DNA from: Pedobacter sp. AK013
GTDB taxonomy: Bacteria > Bacteroidota > Bacteroidia > Sphingobacteriales > Sphingobacteriaceae
Length of the DNA stretch: 64,000 bases
Direction: 5' to 3'
Assembly: GCF_014205835.1 (NCBI RefSeq)
Contig: NZ_JACHCQ010000010.1
Span: 1-64,000, forward strand
Shown here: positions 9,089 through 18,204 of the stretch, piece after piece
Layout: each line of letters starts with the position of its first letter
Numbering within the stretch: the stretch's first letter is position 1
Made by a program: the position numbers and the translations under genes
The notes under the pieces: generated by a model
Database searches by the model: none
The model's input: the letters and a program-made list of their open reading frames with translations, nothing else
Told to the model about the DNA's origin: nothing

Positions 9089-10594
9089 TTACATCCAATT
9101 CTCGTTTTTAAACTCTACCTGGTATAGCCAGTAATTTACAAGCTGTTTAATTGCGGTATAATTGCCATATTTAAAATGGATCTGACCGGCTGCGGTATGT
9201 AAAGTGAGGTGGCCAACATCCACTCCTTTGTGCCAAGGGTACTGAAAAGTGGTAATGGCCTGAATCTTATTAGGCAGTACAATTTCATTCGAAATATCCC
9301 AAATTCCACTGGTTTTGATAATGAAATCCTGACTTACGGAAATCCGATGCCGGCGATAGCTGATATAAATCATCAAAGTGCCAATGATAAAATAAACAAT
9401 TGATGCAGCTATGTAAGGTTTAACTTCAGGGATATTAAACGCAATGATTAAAAATGCCACAATGGGTAAAATCAGTTTAAAGAAGATGGGTAAATTCAAA
9501 AAACGCCAGTCTGGGATAAATATTTTTGATTTCAAAGGTGTTTGGCCTAATATCATTTTTAACAATTCGTCCCGTTCACCAGCATTGCAGCCCGGAATTT
9601 CCAGGGTGTTTCCCTGCATTTCATGTCCTTTTTTACTTTGGCCAAAATGAGCCTGCTTTAAACTCATATTCAGCAAGTTCATCTTTTTCTGAAAGTAATT
9701 CTGGCTGTATTTTGTAATCTGGACTTTATTTGGGCTAATCAGGGTATTTTTCTTCGCAATCAGTCCTGAAGAGAGTAAGAGCGTGTTTTTATGCTCACTA
9801 ATTTGAAGTTCGAAATACTTGTAAAAGGTTCTAACCAGGTTAATAATTAACAGTACGATTAAAAGGCATGCAATTAAGATAAAAACTGTAACAATGGTTA
9901 ACATACCCGTTACTGTACTCTGAATTTCATCTTTATTAATTTTAAAAGCATCAAGCAACTGTCTTCCTTCGTAAATAACCGTGTAAAAAAAAGCAGCAAG
10001 TAAAGCCAAACTTTGTCCGTAATTAGAGGTTAATCCAACTTTAAACAAAGTCCAGGCACTTATTTTTAAAAAAGGTGCTTCCGCTGTCTTGCCATTTTCT
10101 TGCTCAATTTCCGATTGTGTTTCAATTGCCGCTTTTCCATTTAATAAATGTTCTTTAAGGTCATAGGCCGAAGTTTCGTCAATAGCTCTTATGCTTACTT
10201 CTTCTCCATGAGTACCAGCAGTATCGATTTTTAACCCGTAAACACCAATGATTTTTTGTAGAATATTCTGGTTAATGTTAACCTGTTGTATTTTATCGAG
10301 CTGAATAATGACCTGATCACGACTGAATATCCCCTTATTTACCACAAATTCCTGTTTTTCTTTATCCAGAAAGAAAGTGAATTTTAAATACCATAAATAG
10401 GCGAATATAAAACTGAATACAACGATAGCAGAAATACCTAATATAAGATAGGCAAAAGAAGTGCTAGACATTTTTACAAATGCAACAACGAATAAGAAAA
10501 AGCTCGCCTTACCAATCTTTAGCATGGTATGAGCGCCCATTATAATAATACCAAAGGCCGATTCGCGCTGTGGTTTGCTAAAATCGTTATTCAT
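9089..10594 (-). CDS. PH-domain (bPH2) membrane protein, YdbT-like
   Basis: A multi-spanning membrane protein of about 501 residues with repeated bacterial PH-like (bPH2) modules, resembling YdbT of Bacillus. Each module shows the pattern membrane segment, then a strand-rich stretch such as QVIIQLDKIQQVNINQN, ISPNKVQITKYSQNYF or EIVLPNKIQAITTFQYP, the typical short motif in which a basic residue follows the conserved Pro/Leu. Three such modules are recognisable. An in-frame ATG at 10624 exists, but the ATG at 10594 overlaps the upstream stop codon (ATGAATAA) and is the better start. Translationally coupled to the smaller PH protein upstream. YdbS/YdbT-type pairs are linked to envelope stress or resistance to a bacteriocin in Bacillus; function here is unknown. 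Confidence 0.8.
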   Translation of the reverse strand: MNNDFSKPQRESAFGIIIMGAHTMLKIGKASFFLFVVAFVKMSSTSFAYLILGISAIVVFSFIFAYLWYLKFTFFLDKEKQEFVVNKGIFSRDQVIIQLDKIQQVNINQNILQKIIGVYGLKIDTAGTHGEEVSIRAIDETSAYDLKEHLLNGKAAIETQSEIEQENGKTAEAPFLKISAWTLFKVGLTSNYGQSLALLAAFFYTVIYEGRQLLDAFKINKDEIQSTVTGMLTIVTVFILIACLLIVLLIINLVRTFYKYFELQISEHKNTLLLSSGLIAKKNTLISPNKVQITKYSQNYFQKKMNLLNMSLKQAHFGQSKKGHEMQGNTLEIPGCNAGERDELLKMILGQTPLKSKIFIPDWRFLNLPIFFKLILPIVAFLIIAFNIPEVKPYIAASIVYFIIGTLMIYISYRRHRISVSQDFIIKTSGIWDISNEIVLPNKIQAITTFQYPWHKGVDVGHLTLHTAAGQIHFKYGNYTAIKQLVNYWLYQVEFKNENWM

Positions 10595-11141
10595 TAGGAT
10601 TCGATTCAGTTGTTGGGTTTTCAAGCAGGTCCAATTTTTTCAACAGCAGATCTCTAATACGCTTTGCGTCATCAATTGCGATGCCCGAAATATGGATATG
10701 CCCCGTTTGTCCGCCTGCGGTAAATAGCTGTAATGACCCTAATTTGTACATTCTGGAAAAAATTCCTTCATTTAATTCGATATGCTGAATCCTGTTTAAA
10801 GGAACAATTGTTGTGGATTCCGCGATAATTCCACTCTTATACATTACATCATGTGCGCGGATAGCATAGCCCCGTTTCTTAAAACTGGCGCGATAGAGTA
10901 GCAAAAAGATGGCTAAAAAAACCAGATAAAGCGGAATAATCCATTTTGCATTTGGTTTTAGTTCATCAATAAAAAATAGGAGTATACCAATAGTTATTCC
11001 CACCAGGCCAAAAAAAATCAACAGATTAATACAGATAATTTTCCAGTAATCGGGATGCGGTCGGTTTAACTGAATGTCTTCGTATTTTGGAAGAAGATCA
11101 AGATCAATAACTTCATTGGTGAAAACGGTCTCAGTAGTCAT
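10587..11141 (-). CDS. PH-domain (bPH2) membrane protein, YdbS-like
   Basis: A 184-residue protein with two transmembrane helices (IICINLLIFFGLVGITIGIL and IIPLYLVFLAIFLLLY) followed by one bPH2 module (YKSGIIAESTTIVPLNRIQHIEL ... GSLQLFTAGG ... ISGI). It is the small partner of a YdbS/YdbT-type pair: its stop codon overlaps the start of the larger protein by 8 bases, so the two are very likely translated together and may form one complex. It probably sits in the inner membrane with the PH domain facing the cytoplasm. Function is not established. Confidence 0.8.
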   Translation of the reverse strand: MTTETVFTNEVIDLDLLPKYEDIQLNRPHPDYWKIICINLLIFFGLVGITIGILLFFIDELKPNAKWIIPLYLVFLAIFLLLYRASFKKRGYAIRAHDVMYKSGIIAESTTIVPLNRIQHIELNEGIFSRMYKLGSLQLFTAGGQTGHIHISGIAIDDAKRIRDLLLKKLDLLENPTTESNPNE

Positions 11142-11196
11142 ACTTAAAGATATAAAACATATTAATCTATAAATAGACTCCTGTTTAAATCTTTTG

Positions 11197-12177
11197 TTAC
11201 CTGGCTACAATAAACTTTTTTGCAGAATTGTACTGACCGGAATCGGAAGAGATTTTGAAGAAATAAATACCGGGAACAAAAGTAGAGGTATTGATTTCTA
11301 AAGTGTGTTTGCCGGTATTAAGGTATTCGTTTACTACTGTTTTAACCAATCTGCCCATTAAATCGTAAATCTGCACATTAATCTTATCCGCTTCTGGCAA
11401 AACGATATCAATAAATGTTTGCATTGCTGCAGGATTTGGGTAATTCTGGGTAACGGTAAACTTCAAAAATTTATCAAAAATGGCTTTATTAATAGTGTCG
11501 AAAATAACGTAGCTCACCAATCTATAACCGCGTGCATTTGGATGAAATGCATCCTGATAAAGTGAAAAATCACGCCTCATGGCTGCATTTACATCAGCTA
11601 AATATATTTTATACTCTGTTGCTAATTTTTTGTATGCCGTATTAAGGTTTCTGATGTTGGTATTTACAGCAACATAACCTTTAATAGTCCTATCATCAAC
11701 AAACTGAAGCGTACATAAAATCGGGATTAATTTCTGTTTAAGGCTTGCCGTAATCAAAACGCGCATATTAGCTACGGTTTCAGCTACACTTCCTTTGCCA
11801 GCAGCAATGGCAATAGCATCATTAATGCCCATATCAATCACAATAAAGCCGGTTCTATTGGCTATGGCATTATCAATTCTGAGCAATCCCTGATAAGTAG
11901 TCTGGCCCCCAATACCATGATTGGTAATATCCACTATCTTGTTCGTATAACAATTTAAAAAATTGTTCTGGAGCAGGGTTTGAAAACCAAGGCCTTTTAC
12001 GCCTTCTACCGTACTGGCTCCAAAAGTTACAATATTTATACTGTCTTTAGAATAATATTGGGCTGCTTCTGGGCAACTTACACGGGTTGGGGGTTGAGTT
12101 GTACCTTGAGCGAACGAAGAAATGCGAACAACAAGAAGCAGCAGCAGAGATAGAAAAACTTTTGCGCTAAACTTCAT
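11197..12177 (-). CDS. Secreted SGNH/GDSL hydrolase with T9SS sorting domain
   Basis: An extracellular esterase-type enzyme of 326 residues. After a signal peptide (residues 1 to about 24, ending SFAQ) the SGNH blocks are visible: the nucleophile block TFGAST with Ser55, the Gly block HGIGG around 87-91, the Asn block MGIND at 116-120, and the acid-base pair D209-x-x-H212 in DAFHPN. The last 80 or so residues (NYPNPA ... VQIYDLMGRLV ... TSTFVPGIYFFKI) form a type A Por-secretion C-terminal sorting domain, so the protein should cross the outer membrane through the type IX system. The substrate may be an acetylated or esterified polysaccharide, which cannot be told from sequence. Transcribed alone. 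Confidence 0.88.
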   Translation of the reverse strand: MKFSAKVFLSLLLLLVVRISSFAQGTTQPPTRVSCPEAAQYYSKDSINIVTFGASTVEGVKGLGFQTLLQNNFLNCYTNKIVDITNHGIGGQTTYQGLLRIDNAIANRTGFIVIDMGINDAIAIAAGKGSVAETVANMRVLITASLKQKLIPILCTLQFVDDRTIKGYVAVNTNIRNLNTAYKKLATEYKIYLADVNAAMRRDFSLYQDAFHPNARGYRLVSYVIFDTINKAIFDKFLKFTVTQNYPNPAAMQTFIDIVLPEADKINVQIYDLMGRLVKTVVNEYLNTGKHTLEINTSTFVPGIYFFKISSDSGQYNSAKKFIVAR

Positions 12178-12443
12178 TGTTAAAATTCTTTCGTACAGGA
12201 TTAAGGATATCTGTTATTGGCGCAATTTACAAAAAAGTAAATATAAATAATGCTGTGTTATTCTTTTTTACAACATTAAAACATTTTTTTGTATTTATTA
12301 AAAGACGGTTTTAAGTTTTAAGATAACATATTGATTTAGCGCTTTAAATTTAATTAAACTCATTACCATCTTAACGATAGGCAAAGTTTTATGCCTAAGT
12401 GGGATAATTTAACCGTTTACTGTGCCTTTTATTTGGTAAAGCC

Positions 12444-12451
12444 TATATTTG
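12444..12451 (+). promoter_or_regulatory. -7 element of the M20 dipeptidase gene
   Basis: TATATTTG, an exact match to TAnnTTTG, ends 17 bases before the ATG at 12469. It lies inside a longer upstream extension of the same reading frame, which argues that the extension is not translated and that the short form is the real protein. A clear -33 element is not visible. Confidence 0.55.
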
Positions 12452-12468
12452 CTCAAACTAATTTTGTT

Positions 12469-13839
12469 ATGCAAGAGATTAAAAAATACGTAGAAACGCA
12501 CAAACAACGTTTTTTAGATGAATTGTTTGAGTTATTGCGTTTTCCATCGGTTAGTGCCGATCCTAAATATAAAGGCGATGTTTTAAAAACTGCCGATTAT
12601 GTTGCGCAGAAATTAAGGGATGCAGGTGCTGATCAGGTAGAAATTTGCCCAACCGCAGGGTATCCTATTGTTTATGGCGAAAAAATTATTGATGCTTCTT
12701 TACCAACAGTTTTAATATACGGCCATTACGATGTTCAACCGGCAGATCCGTTAGAACTTTGGCATACACCGCCTTTTGAGCCCACTGTACGCGATGGTAA
12801 AATTTACGCCCGCGGTGCTTGCGATGATAAAGGCCAGTTTTACATGCATGTTAAGGCTTTCGAACTGATGATGCAAACCAATACTTTGGCTTGCAACGTT
12901 AAATTCATGATTGAAGGTGAAGAGGAAGTAGGGTCTGCAAATCTGGGTATTTTTGTAAATGCAAATACAGAGCGTTTAAAAGCCGACGTAGTTTTAATTT
13001 CTGATACTTCGATGATTAGCATGGAACATCCATCAATTGAAACCGGTTTACGAGGTTTAGCTTACATGGAAGTAGAAGTAGTTGGTCCGAACCGCGATTT
13101 ACACTCTGGCGTTTATGGCGGGGCAGTAGCCAATCCGGCAACTATCCTTTGCAAAATGATTGCTTCTTTACACGATGAAAATAACCACATCACCATCCCT
13201 GCTTTTTACGATAAAGTTGTAGAATTATCAGATGAAGAGAAAAAGGCCTTAAATTCAGCACCTTACGATGAAGCAGAATATAAAAAGGATCTTGATATTG
13301 AAGAAGTTTGGGGGGAGAAAGGTTATACGACCCTGGAGCGCACAGGTACCCGCCCAACTTTAGAAGTAAACGGAATTTGGAGTGGTTATATTGGCGAGGG
13401 CGCAAAAACCGTATTACCTAGTAAAGCCAATGCAAAAATTTCTATGCGTTTGGTTCCACATCAAAGCTCAGAAGAAATTGCCGAGATTTTTACCAAACAT
13501 TTCGAAAGCATTGCGCCTAAAAATGTAAAGGTAAAAGTTACGCCTCACCATGGTGGCGAACCAGTGGTTACCCCAACTGATAGTATCGCGTATCAGGCAG
13601 CGGAAAAAGCAATTGAAGATAGTTTTGGTAAAAAAGCTATTCCAACACGAGGTGGGGGTAGTATTCCTATTGTAGCGCTGTTCGAAGATGTATTGGGTAT
13701 TAAATCGGTACTTTTCGGCTTCGGTTTAGATAGCGATGCATTACACTCTCCAAATGAGAAATATGATATTTACAATTATTATAAAGGAATAGAAACCTTG
13801 CCGTTATTCCATAAATATTTCGCAGAGCTGAGCAAATAA
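12469..13839 (+). CDS. M20-family metallodipeptidase
   Basis: A 456-residue zinc dipeptidase (M20A, CNDP/carnosinase-like) that cleaves dipeptides or short peptides in the cytoplasm. Visible metal-site motifs: GHYDVQP (His and Asp ligands), ARGACDDKGQ with the bridging Asp, EGEEEVGS with the catalytic Glu-Glu, a later Asp in LISDTS, and a C-terminal His in DALHSPNE. The dimerisation (lid) domain shows the DLHSGVYGG motif. The frame is open up to an ATG at 12391, but the promoter at 12444 and the typical family start MQEIKKYVETH make 12469 the better start. A strong terminator follows at 13907. It fits a pathway in which secreted proteases of this region release peptides for uptake. Confidence 0.93.
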   Translation: MQEIKKYVETHKQRFLDELFELLRFPSVSADPKYKGDVLKTADYVAQKLRDAGADQVEICPTAGYPIVYGEKIIDASLPTVLIYGHYDVQPADPLELWHTPPFEPTVRDGKIYARGACDDKGQFYMHVKAFELMMQTNTLACNVKFMIEGEEEVGSANLGIFVNANTERLKADVVLISDTSMISMEHPSIETGLRGLAYMEVEVVGPNRDLHSGVYGGAVANPATILCKMIASLHDENNHITIPAFYDKVVELSDEEKKALNSAPYDEAEYKKDLDIEEVWGEKGYTTLERTGTRPTLEVNGIWSGYIGEGAKTVLPSKANAKISMRLVPHQSSEEIAEIFTKHFESIAPKNVKVKVTPHHGGEPVVTPTDSIAYQAAEKAIEDSFGKKAIPTRGGGSIPIVALFEDVLGIKSVLFGFGLDSDALHSPNEKYDIYNYYKGIETLPLFHKYFAELSK

Positions 13840-13906
13840 AAAAAACGTCATTTCAAGCAAAGCGCGGCGTAGTCGAAAATGTCAGTCTGATCGGAGTCGA
13901 AGACCA

Positions 13907-13940
13907 TCCCTGCCTATTTTAATAAGCAGGGATTTTTTTT
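13907..13940 (+). terminator. Rho-independent terminator of the dipeptidase gene
   Basis: TCCCTGC (13907-13913) pairs with GCAGGGA (13926-13932), followed at once by a run of eight T (13933-13940). Direction plus. Confidence 0.8.
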
Positions 13941-13941
13941 G

Positions 13942-14490
13942 GAAATGAGCGGTTTGTCTTTCATAGGTACTTTAGTCCCGCCATCGCTTATAGTCCTCAT
14001 TTCGTTACACTTCATTCCGGGCTATTTAGCTTTGTCGGGTTTATTTAACAGCGGTTTGTTCTTCGAGGCAGAGCCTGTTCCTACATGCGCTATAAAACTT
14101 AAATAGTATTGCCAATCTTACCACCTAAACCCGACCGTAGTGTAAAACCCGCAGGCCGAAGCATGAGGGCGAGGATTTGAAACACAGGCCGGGGCAGGTT
14201 TGACCGAATTGCTACAGATTTTGCTTTCCAAAACAACTTAATAAAATTAATTTTTAAGCGGAATTAAAAGGCCTATCTCATTTACTAAGCAGGTTTATTT
14301 GACTGAGAAATGAGCGGTTTGTCTTTCATAGGTTCTGTAGTCCTGCCATTCGCTTATAGTCCTCGCTGCGCTGCGGGCTATTTAGCTTTGTCGGGTTTAT
14401 TTAACAGTGGTTGGTTCTTCGAAACAGAGCCTGTTCCTACATTCGTTATAAAACTTAAATAGTATTGCCAATCTTGCCACCTAAACCCGA
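13942..14490. repeat. Pair of ~190 bp direct repeats in an 846 bp gap
   Basis: Copies at 13942-14134 and 14307-14490 share gaaatgagcggtttgtcttt at the left, tttagctttgtcgggtttat in the middle and gccaatctt.ccacctaaac at the right, with scattered differences and a short deletion. A GC-rich interior with tatagtcctc ... cgggcta recalls other gap elements in the window. The 172 bp between the copies and the rest of 13840-14685 show no coding character. The start of the gap (13848-13905) also holds a degenerate CGTCAT element. Confidence 0.75.
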
Positions 14491-14685
14491 TTTTAGTGGA
14501 TGCTCCCGATTTTTCATCGGAGCAGGAACGGGAGCGGGGCTATCGAAACCGATAAGCACTGCAGTTGCTTTCCAAAAAATATTCTTAAATTTGAATCAGT
14601 GTTCTTTGCGCCTTTTCTTCGTGCATTTTGCAGTTAAACCTGACGCTAAATTTTTTTACCACGGATTTTTTTCTAAATTGGTGCC

Positions 14686-15666
14686 ATGAAATACCTATTC
14701 TCATCTCTTTTACTTTTATCTGGGCTTACTTCTTTTGCTCAGGATACTAAAACGATTAATCAGTCTGGAAACCCAATATTTCAAGGTTGGTATGCAGACC
14801 CTGATGCTGCTATTTTTAACAATAAGTATTGGATTTATCCTACCTATTCAGCTAAATATAGGGAACAGGTTTTTTTAGATGCCTTTTCATCAGATGACTT
14901 GGTAAAATGGAAGAAACATCCTCATATTTTGGATACTGCTGCCATAAAATGGGCCAATAAAGCCATGTGGGCGCCTGCAATTGTTCAAAAAGATAAAAAA
15001 TATTATCTGTTTTTCGGTGCCAACGATATCCAGAACGATAACGAGATTGGAGGGATAGGGGTAGCTGTTGCCGATAAACCAGAAGGACCGTATAAAGACC
15101 ACTTGGGAAAACCTCTGGTAGATAAATTTTATAATGGCGCCCAACCTATAGATCAGTTTGTGTTTAAAGATAAAGATGGTCAGTACTATTTAATTTATGG
15201 TGGCTGGAAACACTGTAATATTGCCAAGTTGAATAAAGATTTTACTGGCTTTTTGCCATTTGAAGATGGCAAAACCTTTAAAGAAATTACGCCTGATAAC
15301 TATGTAGAAGGGCCATATATGTTCATCAGAGATGGGAAATACTATTTTATGTGGAGCGAAGGCGGCTGGACCGGCCCAGATTATTCAGTAGCATATGCTG
15401 TTGGCGATTCGCCTTTCGGTCCGTTTAAAAGGGTAGGTAAAATTTTAAAGCAAGATGCTGCAATTGCTACCGGAGCCGGCCATCACTCTGTAATTATTAA
15501 CGAGAAAAAAGGAAAGTACTACATTGTTTACCACCGCAGGCCTTTAACCGAAACTGATGGTAACCATCGCGTAACCTGTATCGATGAAATGAAGTTTGAT
15601 GCAGATGGTAATATTCTTCCTGTAAAAATTACAAACGAAGGTGTAAAAGCCCAGAAAGTTAAATAA
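14686..15666 (+). CDS. Secreted glycoside hydrolase family 43 enzyme
   Basis: A 326-residue five-bladed beta-propeller hydrolase, probably an arabinofuranosidase or xylosidase acting on plant hemicellulose side chains. It has a signal peptide (cleavage after TSFAQ, about residue 19). The GH43 catalytic triad can be placed: general base Asp38 in WYADPDAAIF, pKa-modulating Asp156 in AQPIDQFVF, and general acid Glu208 in YVEGPYMF. No C-terminal sorting domain or lipobox is seen, so it is probably periplasmic. It is a stand-alone gene and not part of a SusC/D locus within this window, so substrate assignment stays open. Confidence 0.9.
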   Translation: MKYLFSSLLLLSGLTSFAQDTKTINQSGNPIFQGWYADPDAAIFNNKYWIYPTYSAKYREQVFLDAFSSDDLVKWKKHPHILDTAAIKWANKAMWAPAIVQKDKKYYLFFGANDIQNDNEIGGIGVAVADKPEGPYKDHLGKPLVDKFYNGAQPIDQFVFKDKDGQYYLIYGGWKHCNIAKLNKDFTGFLPFEDGKTFKEITPDNYVEGPYMFIRDGKYYFMWSEGGWTGPDYSVAYAVGDSPFGPFKRVGKILKQDAAIATGAGHHSVIINEKKGKYYIVYHRRPLTETDGNHRVTCIDEMKFDADGNILPVKITNEGVKAQKVK

Positions 15667-15686
15667 TTGCTGCTCGGCTGGAGGTT

Positions 15687-16934
15687 TTATTCAATTTCCA
15701 ACTGGGCTTCACTTTTTTGTAAAACAGTTTTTATCTGCTTTTTATTAAGTGTATTAAATCCCCATGTGCATAGTAAAAGCATTGCGGCAAGCCCCAGCCA
15801 AAGCCAGTTGTAGCCGAATTTTTTGGCAACTAAAAAGCCCAGATATGGACCTGCGAGTTGTGCAAACGACCAACTCAACGTATAACCTGCTGCATATAAC
15901 CCTCTGTTGTGCGGATTACTTCTACTGATTACAATGGTATTGATAAAGGGCAATGTAAGCATCTCCCCACAAGTAAATACGACAATGGTTAATATTGCCA
16001 TCACAATGTGAAGACTAACCGGCGCACTTAATATAGTATACGAAATTGAAAATAAGATTGCCCCAACAATAATAAAAAACATTGGCGATCTTTTTGCTTC
16101 AATTTTATTGATCATCACCATCTCAAACAGGGCAATAACAGCACCATTGATCCCGATTATGAGGCCGATTGCAAATTCGTCAATATGCCATTCTTGTTTA
16201 AAAAATACTGGCACAATCCTGAACATTAAAAAAGCGCAAGTAATAAAAACAGTAGTAAGCAAAATGAATTTTACATAGAAAACATCTTCCCATGGTTTCA
16301 TTATGATCATAGTATTGGCCGTCTCTTTTGCTTTTTTGATAAAACCTTTCACCTGTGGCAAAAATGATAGTATCAATAAACCCACAATAATGCTTACAAC
16401 ACCTTCAACGATAAAAAGCAGTCGATAGTTAATGGAAGCAATTATACCCGCAAAACTAATTCCAATAGACCAGCCCATGTTTGTGGCCAACCTGTTTAAA
16501 GAATATGATCTTGTTAAAGTACCTTCTGCCGCATAATGGGCAACTGCTGTAAAGTTGGCCGGTCGGAAAGCTTCAGAAAAAAAACTGATCACCACAGCCA
16601 GTATACATAGACTGTAAAAGTGGGTTAGGGTAGAAAATAGGATAAATAGCAGGCCACTTATAATGGAAGACAAGACCTGTACAGGGCGGAAGCCGATCAT
16701 ATCGGTCAGTTTACCACCTGTTGCTGAGCCCAGCACTGAACCCACACCAAATAAAATGATGATTAAACCTGCATCTGTTACAGATCGATGTAAACTTTGG
16801 GTAACGAATAGCCCCATAAACGGAACCGACATGCTTCCAAACCTATTAAAGAGTATCACAAAGCTTAAAAGCCAAGTTTCTCTGCTTAATCCGCTAAATG
16901 ATGTTTTGTAGGTATTGAAAATAAGTTTGAACAT
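15687..16934 (-). CDS. Major facilitator superfamily transporter
   Basis: A 12-helix MFS permease of about 415 residues. Hydrophobic segments alternate with short basic loops; the characteristic loop 2-3 motif is present as GKLTDMIGFRP. The frame extends to an ATG at 16970, but the start at 16934 (MFKLIFNTYKTSF) puts an amphipathic, positively charged N-terminus directly before helix 1 and fits family habits better. It lies convergent with GH43, with only 20 bp between stop codons, and is not obviously co-regulated with it. Substrate is unknown; overall character is that of a drug or metabolite exporter. Confidence 0.85.
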   Translation of the reverse strand: MFKLIFNTYKTSFSGLSRETWLLSFVILFNRFGSMSVPFMGLFVTQSLHRSVTDAGLIIILFGVGSVLGSATGGKLTDMIGFRPVQVLSSIISGLLFILFSTLTHFYSLCILAVVISFFSEAFRPANFTAVAHYAAEGTLTRSYSLNRLATNMGWSIGISFAGIIASINYRLLFIVEGVVSIIVGLLILSFLPQVKGFIKKAKETANTMIIMKPWEDVFYVKFILLTTVFITCAFLMFRIVPVFFKQEWHIDEFAIGLIIGINGAVIALFEMVMINKIEAKRSPMFFIIVGAILFSISYTILSAPVSLHIVMAILTIVVFTCGEMLTLPFINTIVISRSNPHNRGLYAAGYTLSWSFAQLAGPYLGFLVAKKFGYNWLWLGLAAMLLLCTWGFNTLNKKQIKTVLQKSEAQLEIE

Positions 16935-17074
16935 AGTGTATTTAGATGTTGTAAAAATAACAAAAGGCAAATATTAATTAATCATCTGAATTCAATATCC
17001 GCTTGTTAGGTTAAAAAATATGGGCAAAAAAATATCCCATAATTTTTACAAATTTGCATCCGGAAACCGATCAA

Positions 17075-17971
17075 ATGCCGCCAGAGAAAAGAACCCCAAT
17101 AAACAAAAAAACAGTTACCAGAAAACCTGCCGTTAGGAAACCTGCAGCCAGAAAATCCACAACAGGCAAAAAAAAGCAGGGTGGTATTTCGGTTCAGCTT
17201 AAACTGGTTATTGCAGGTTTATTGTTGATTTTGCTATCTCCATTTTACTACGGTTATGTATTAAGAAGTTTTGTAGCTACCTGGCGCTGGGTTAAAGATT
17301 GGGGGCAAGATCCTAATTACAGAACCTACGAAAGTTTTAACATCAAAATCCCTAAAAAATATACAGTTCATGGTATCGACGTTTCCTATTATCAAGGTAA
17401 AATTAACTGGCAAAAAGTAAAGGAAATGAAAGAGGATGAAGTGAGTATCCGTTTTGCCTTTATCAAAGCTACAGAAGGATTAATGCTGGTTGATCCATAT
17501 TTTCAACGCAATTGGCGTGAGGCTCCAAAAGTAGGGATTATTTGCGGTGCATATCATTTTTTCAGACCAAAAAAGGATGGTAAAACACAAGCTAAATTTT
17601 TTTTACAAGTGGTAAATATCGAGAAAGGTGATTTACCACCAGTTGTGGACATTGAATCTTTAGATGGCGTTTCGCCCCTAAAAATGAGGGCAGAATTGTC
17701 CGATTTTCTCAATTATGTAGAAATGAAAACCAAAGTAAGACCAATTATCTACACCGGGCTTAAATTTTACGAAGATTATTTAGTTGATTATTTTGATGAT
17801 TATCCTTTGTGGATTGCCCATTATTATCAGCCAAAATTAAGGATGGATAAAAGCCGGTGGAAATTCTGGCAGCATTCTGATAAAGCCAAAATTAACGGTA
17901 TTGGCCATGTGGTAGATTTTAATGCCTTTAATGGCGATAGTTTGGCGTTGGATAAGTTGTTAGTTCATTAG
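17075..17971 (+). CDS. Membrane-anchored GH25 lysozyme with basic N-terminal tail
   Basis: A 298-residue muramidase. The catalytic domain starts at VHGIDVSYYQGKINW and contains the GH25 landmarks FIKATEG, GAYHFF, the catalytic D-x-E in VVDIES, PIIYTG, PLWIAHY and a final WQHS. In front lies one transmembrane helix (LKLVIAGLLLILLSPFYYGY), and before that about 40 residues rich in Lys, Arg, Ala and Pro (KPAVRKPAARKS) resembling histone-H1-like tails. The enzyme is thus probably an inner-membrane protein with its domain in the periplasm, acting on peptidoglycan. The frame opens with TTG at 17054; the ATG at 17075 is preferred, because a near-consensus -7 element (CAAATTTG) overlaps the TTG. Confidence 0.88.
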   Translation: MPPEKRTPINKKTVTRKPAVRKPAARKSTTGKKKQGGISVQLKLVIAGLLLILLSPFYYGYVLRSFVATWRWVKDWGQDPNYRTYESFNIKIPKKYTVHGIDVSYYQGKINWQKVKEMKEDEVSIRFAFIKATEGLMLVDPYFQRNWREAPKVGIICGAYHFFRPKKDGKTQAKFFLQVVNIEKGDLPPVVDIESLDGVSPLKMRAELSDFLNYVEMKTKVRPIIYTGLKFYEDYLVDYFDDYPLWIAHYYQPKLRMDKSRWKFWQHSDKAKINGIGHVVDFNAFNGDSLALDKLLVH

Positions 17972-18204
17972 TCATCGGTTCATTAGTCATTGGTTCATTG
18001 GGTATTAGTTCTTAGGCATGATAACCGTCTTCGTCATTGCAAGAAGGCTTTTTCAGGCGATGAAGCAACCTGGTTAGTAGTTTCTAGAGGTCGTTAATCA
18101 GATAATAAATCGGTGCTTAATCATTGATTAATTCTTCAAACCAGCTAATCGATAAGGCGCCAGGCAGGAAAACCAATGAACTATTGACCAATGAACCATT
18201 GAAC
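17961..18204. repeat. Inverted 15-mer arrays at two convergent stop codons
   Basis: After and across the GH25 stop codon lie three 15-base units of the type GTTCATTAGTCATNG (17963-17977, 17978-17992, 17993-18007). Next to the convergent epimerase stop codon lie two units ACCAATGAACNATTG (18172-18186, 18187-18201), which are the reverse-complement type. The two arrays could pair across the 170 bp gap. The same phrase (TAGTTCATTTGTTCATTAGTCA) follows the nitroreductase stop codon at 28943. Confidence 0.65.

Noticed and set aside
12391-12468. 26-residue N-terminal extension of the M20 dipeptidase.
   Set aside because: Contains an exact TAnnTTTG element, and family members start at the internal Met.
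14465-14689. A 74-codon plus-strand frame before GH43.
   Set aside because: Overlaps a copy of the direct repeat and ends at the GH43 start; no coding character.
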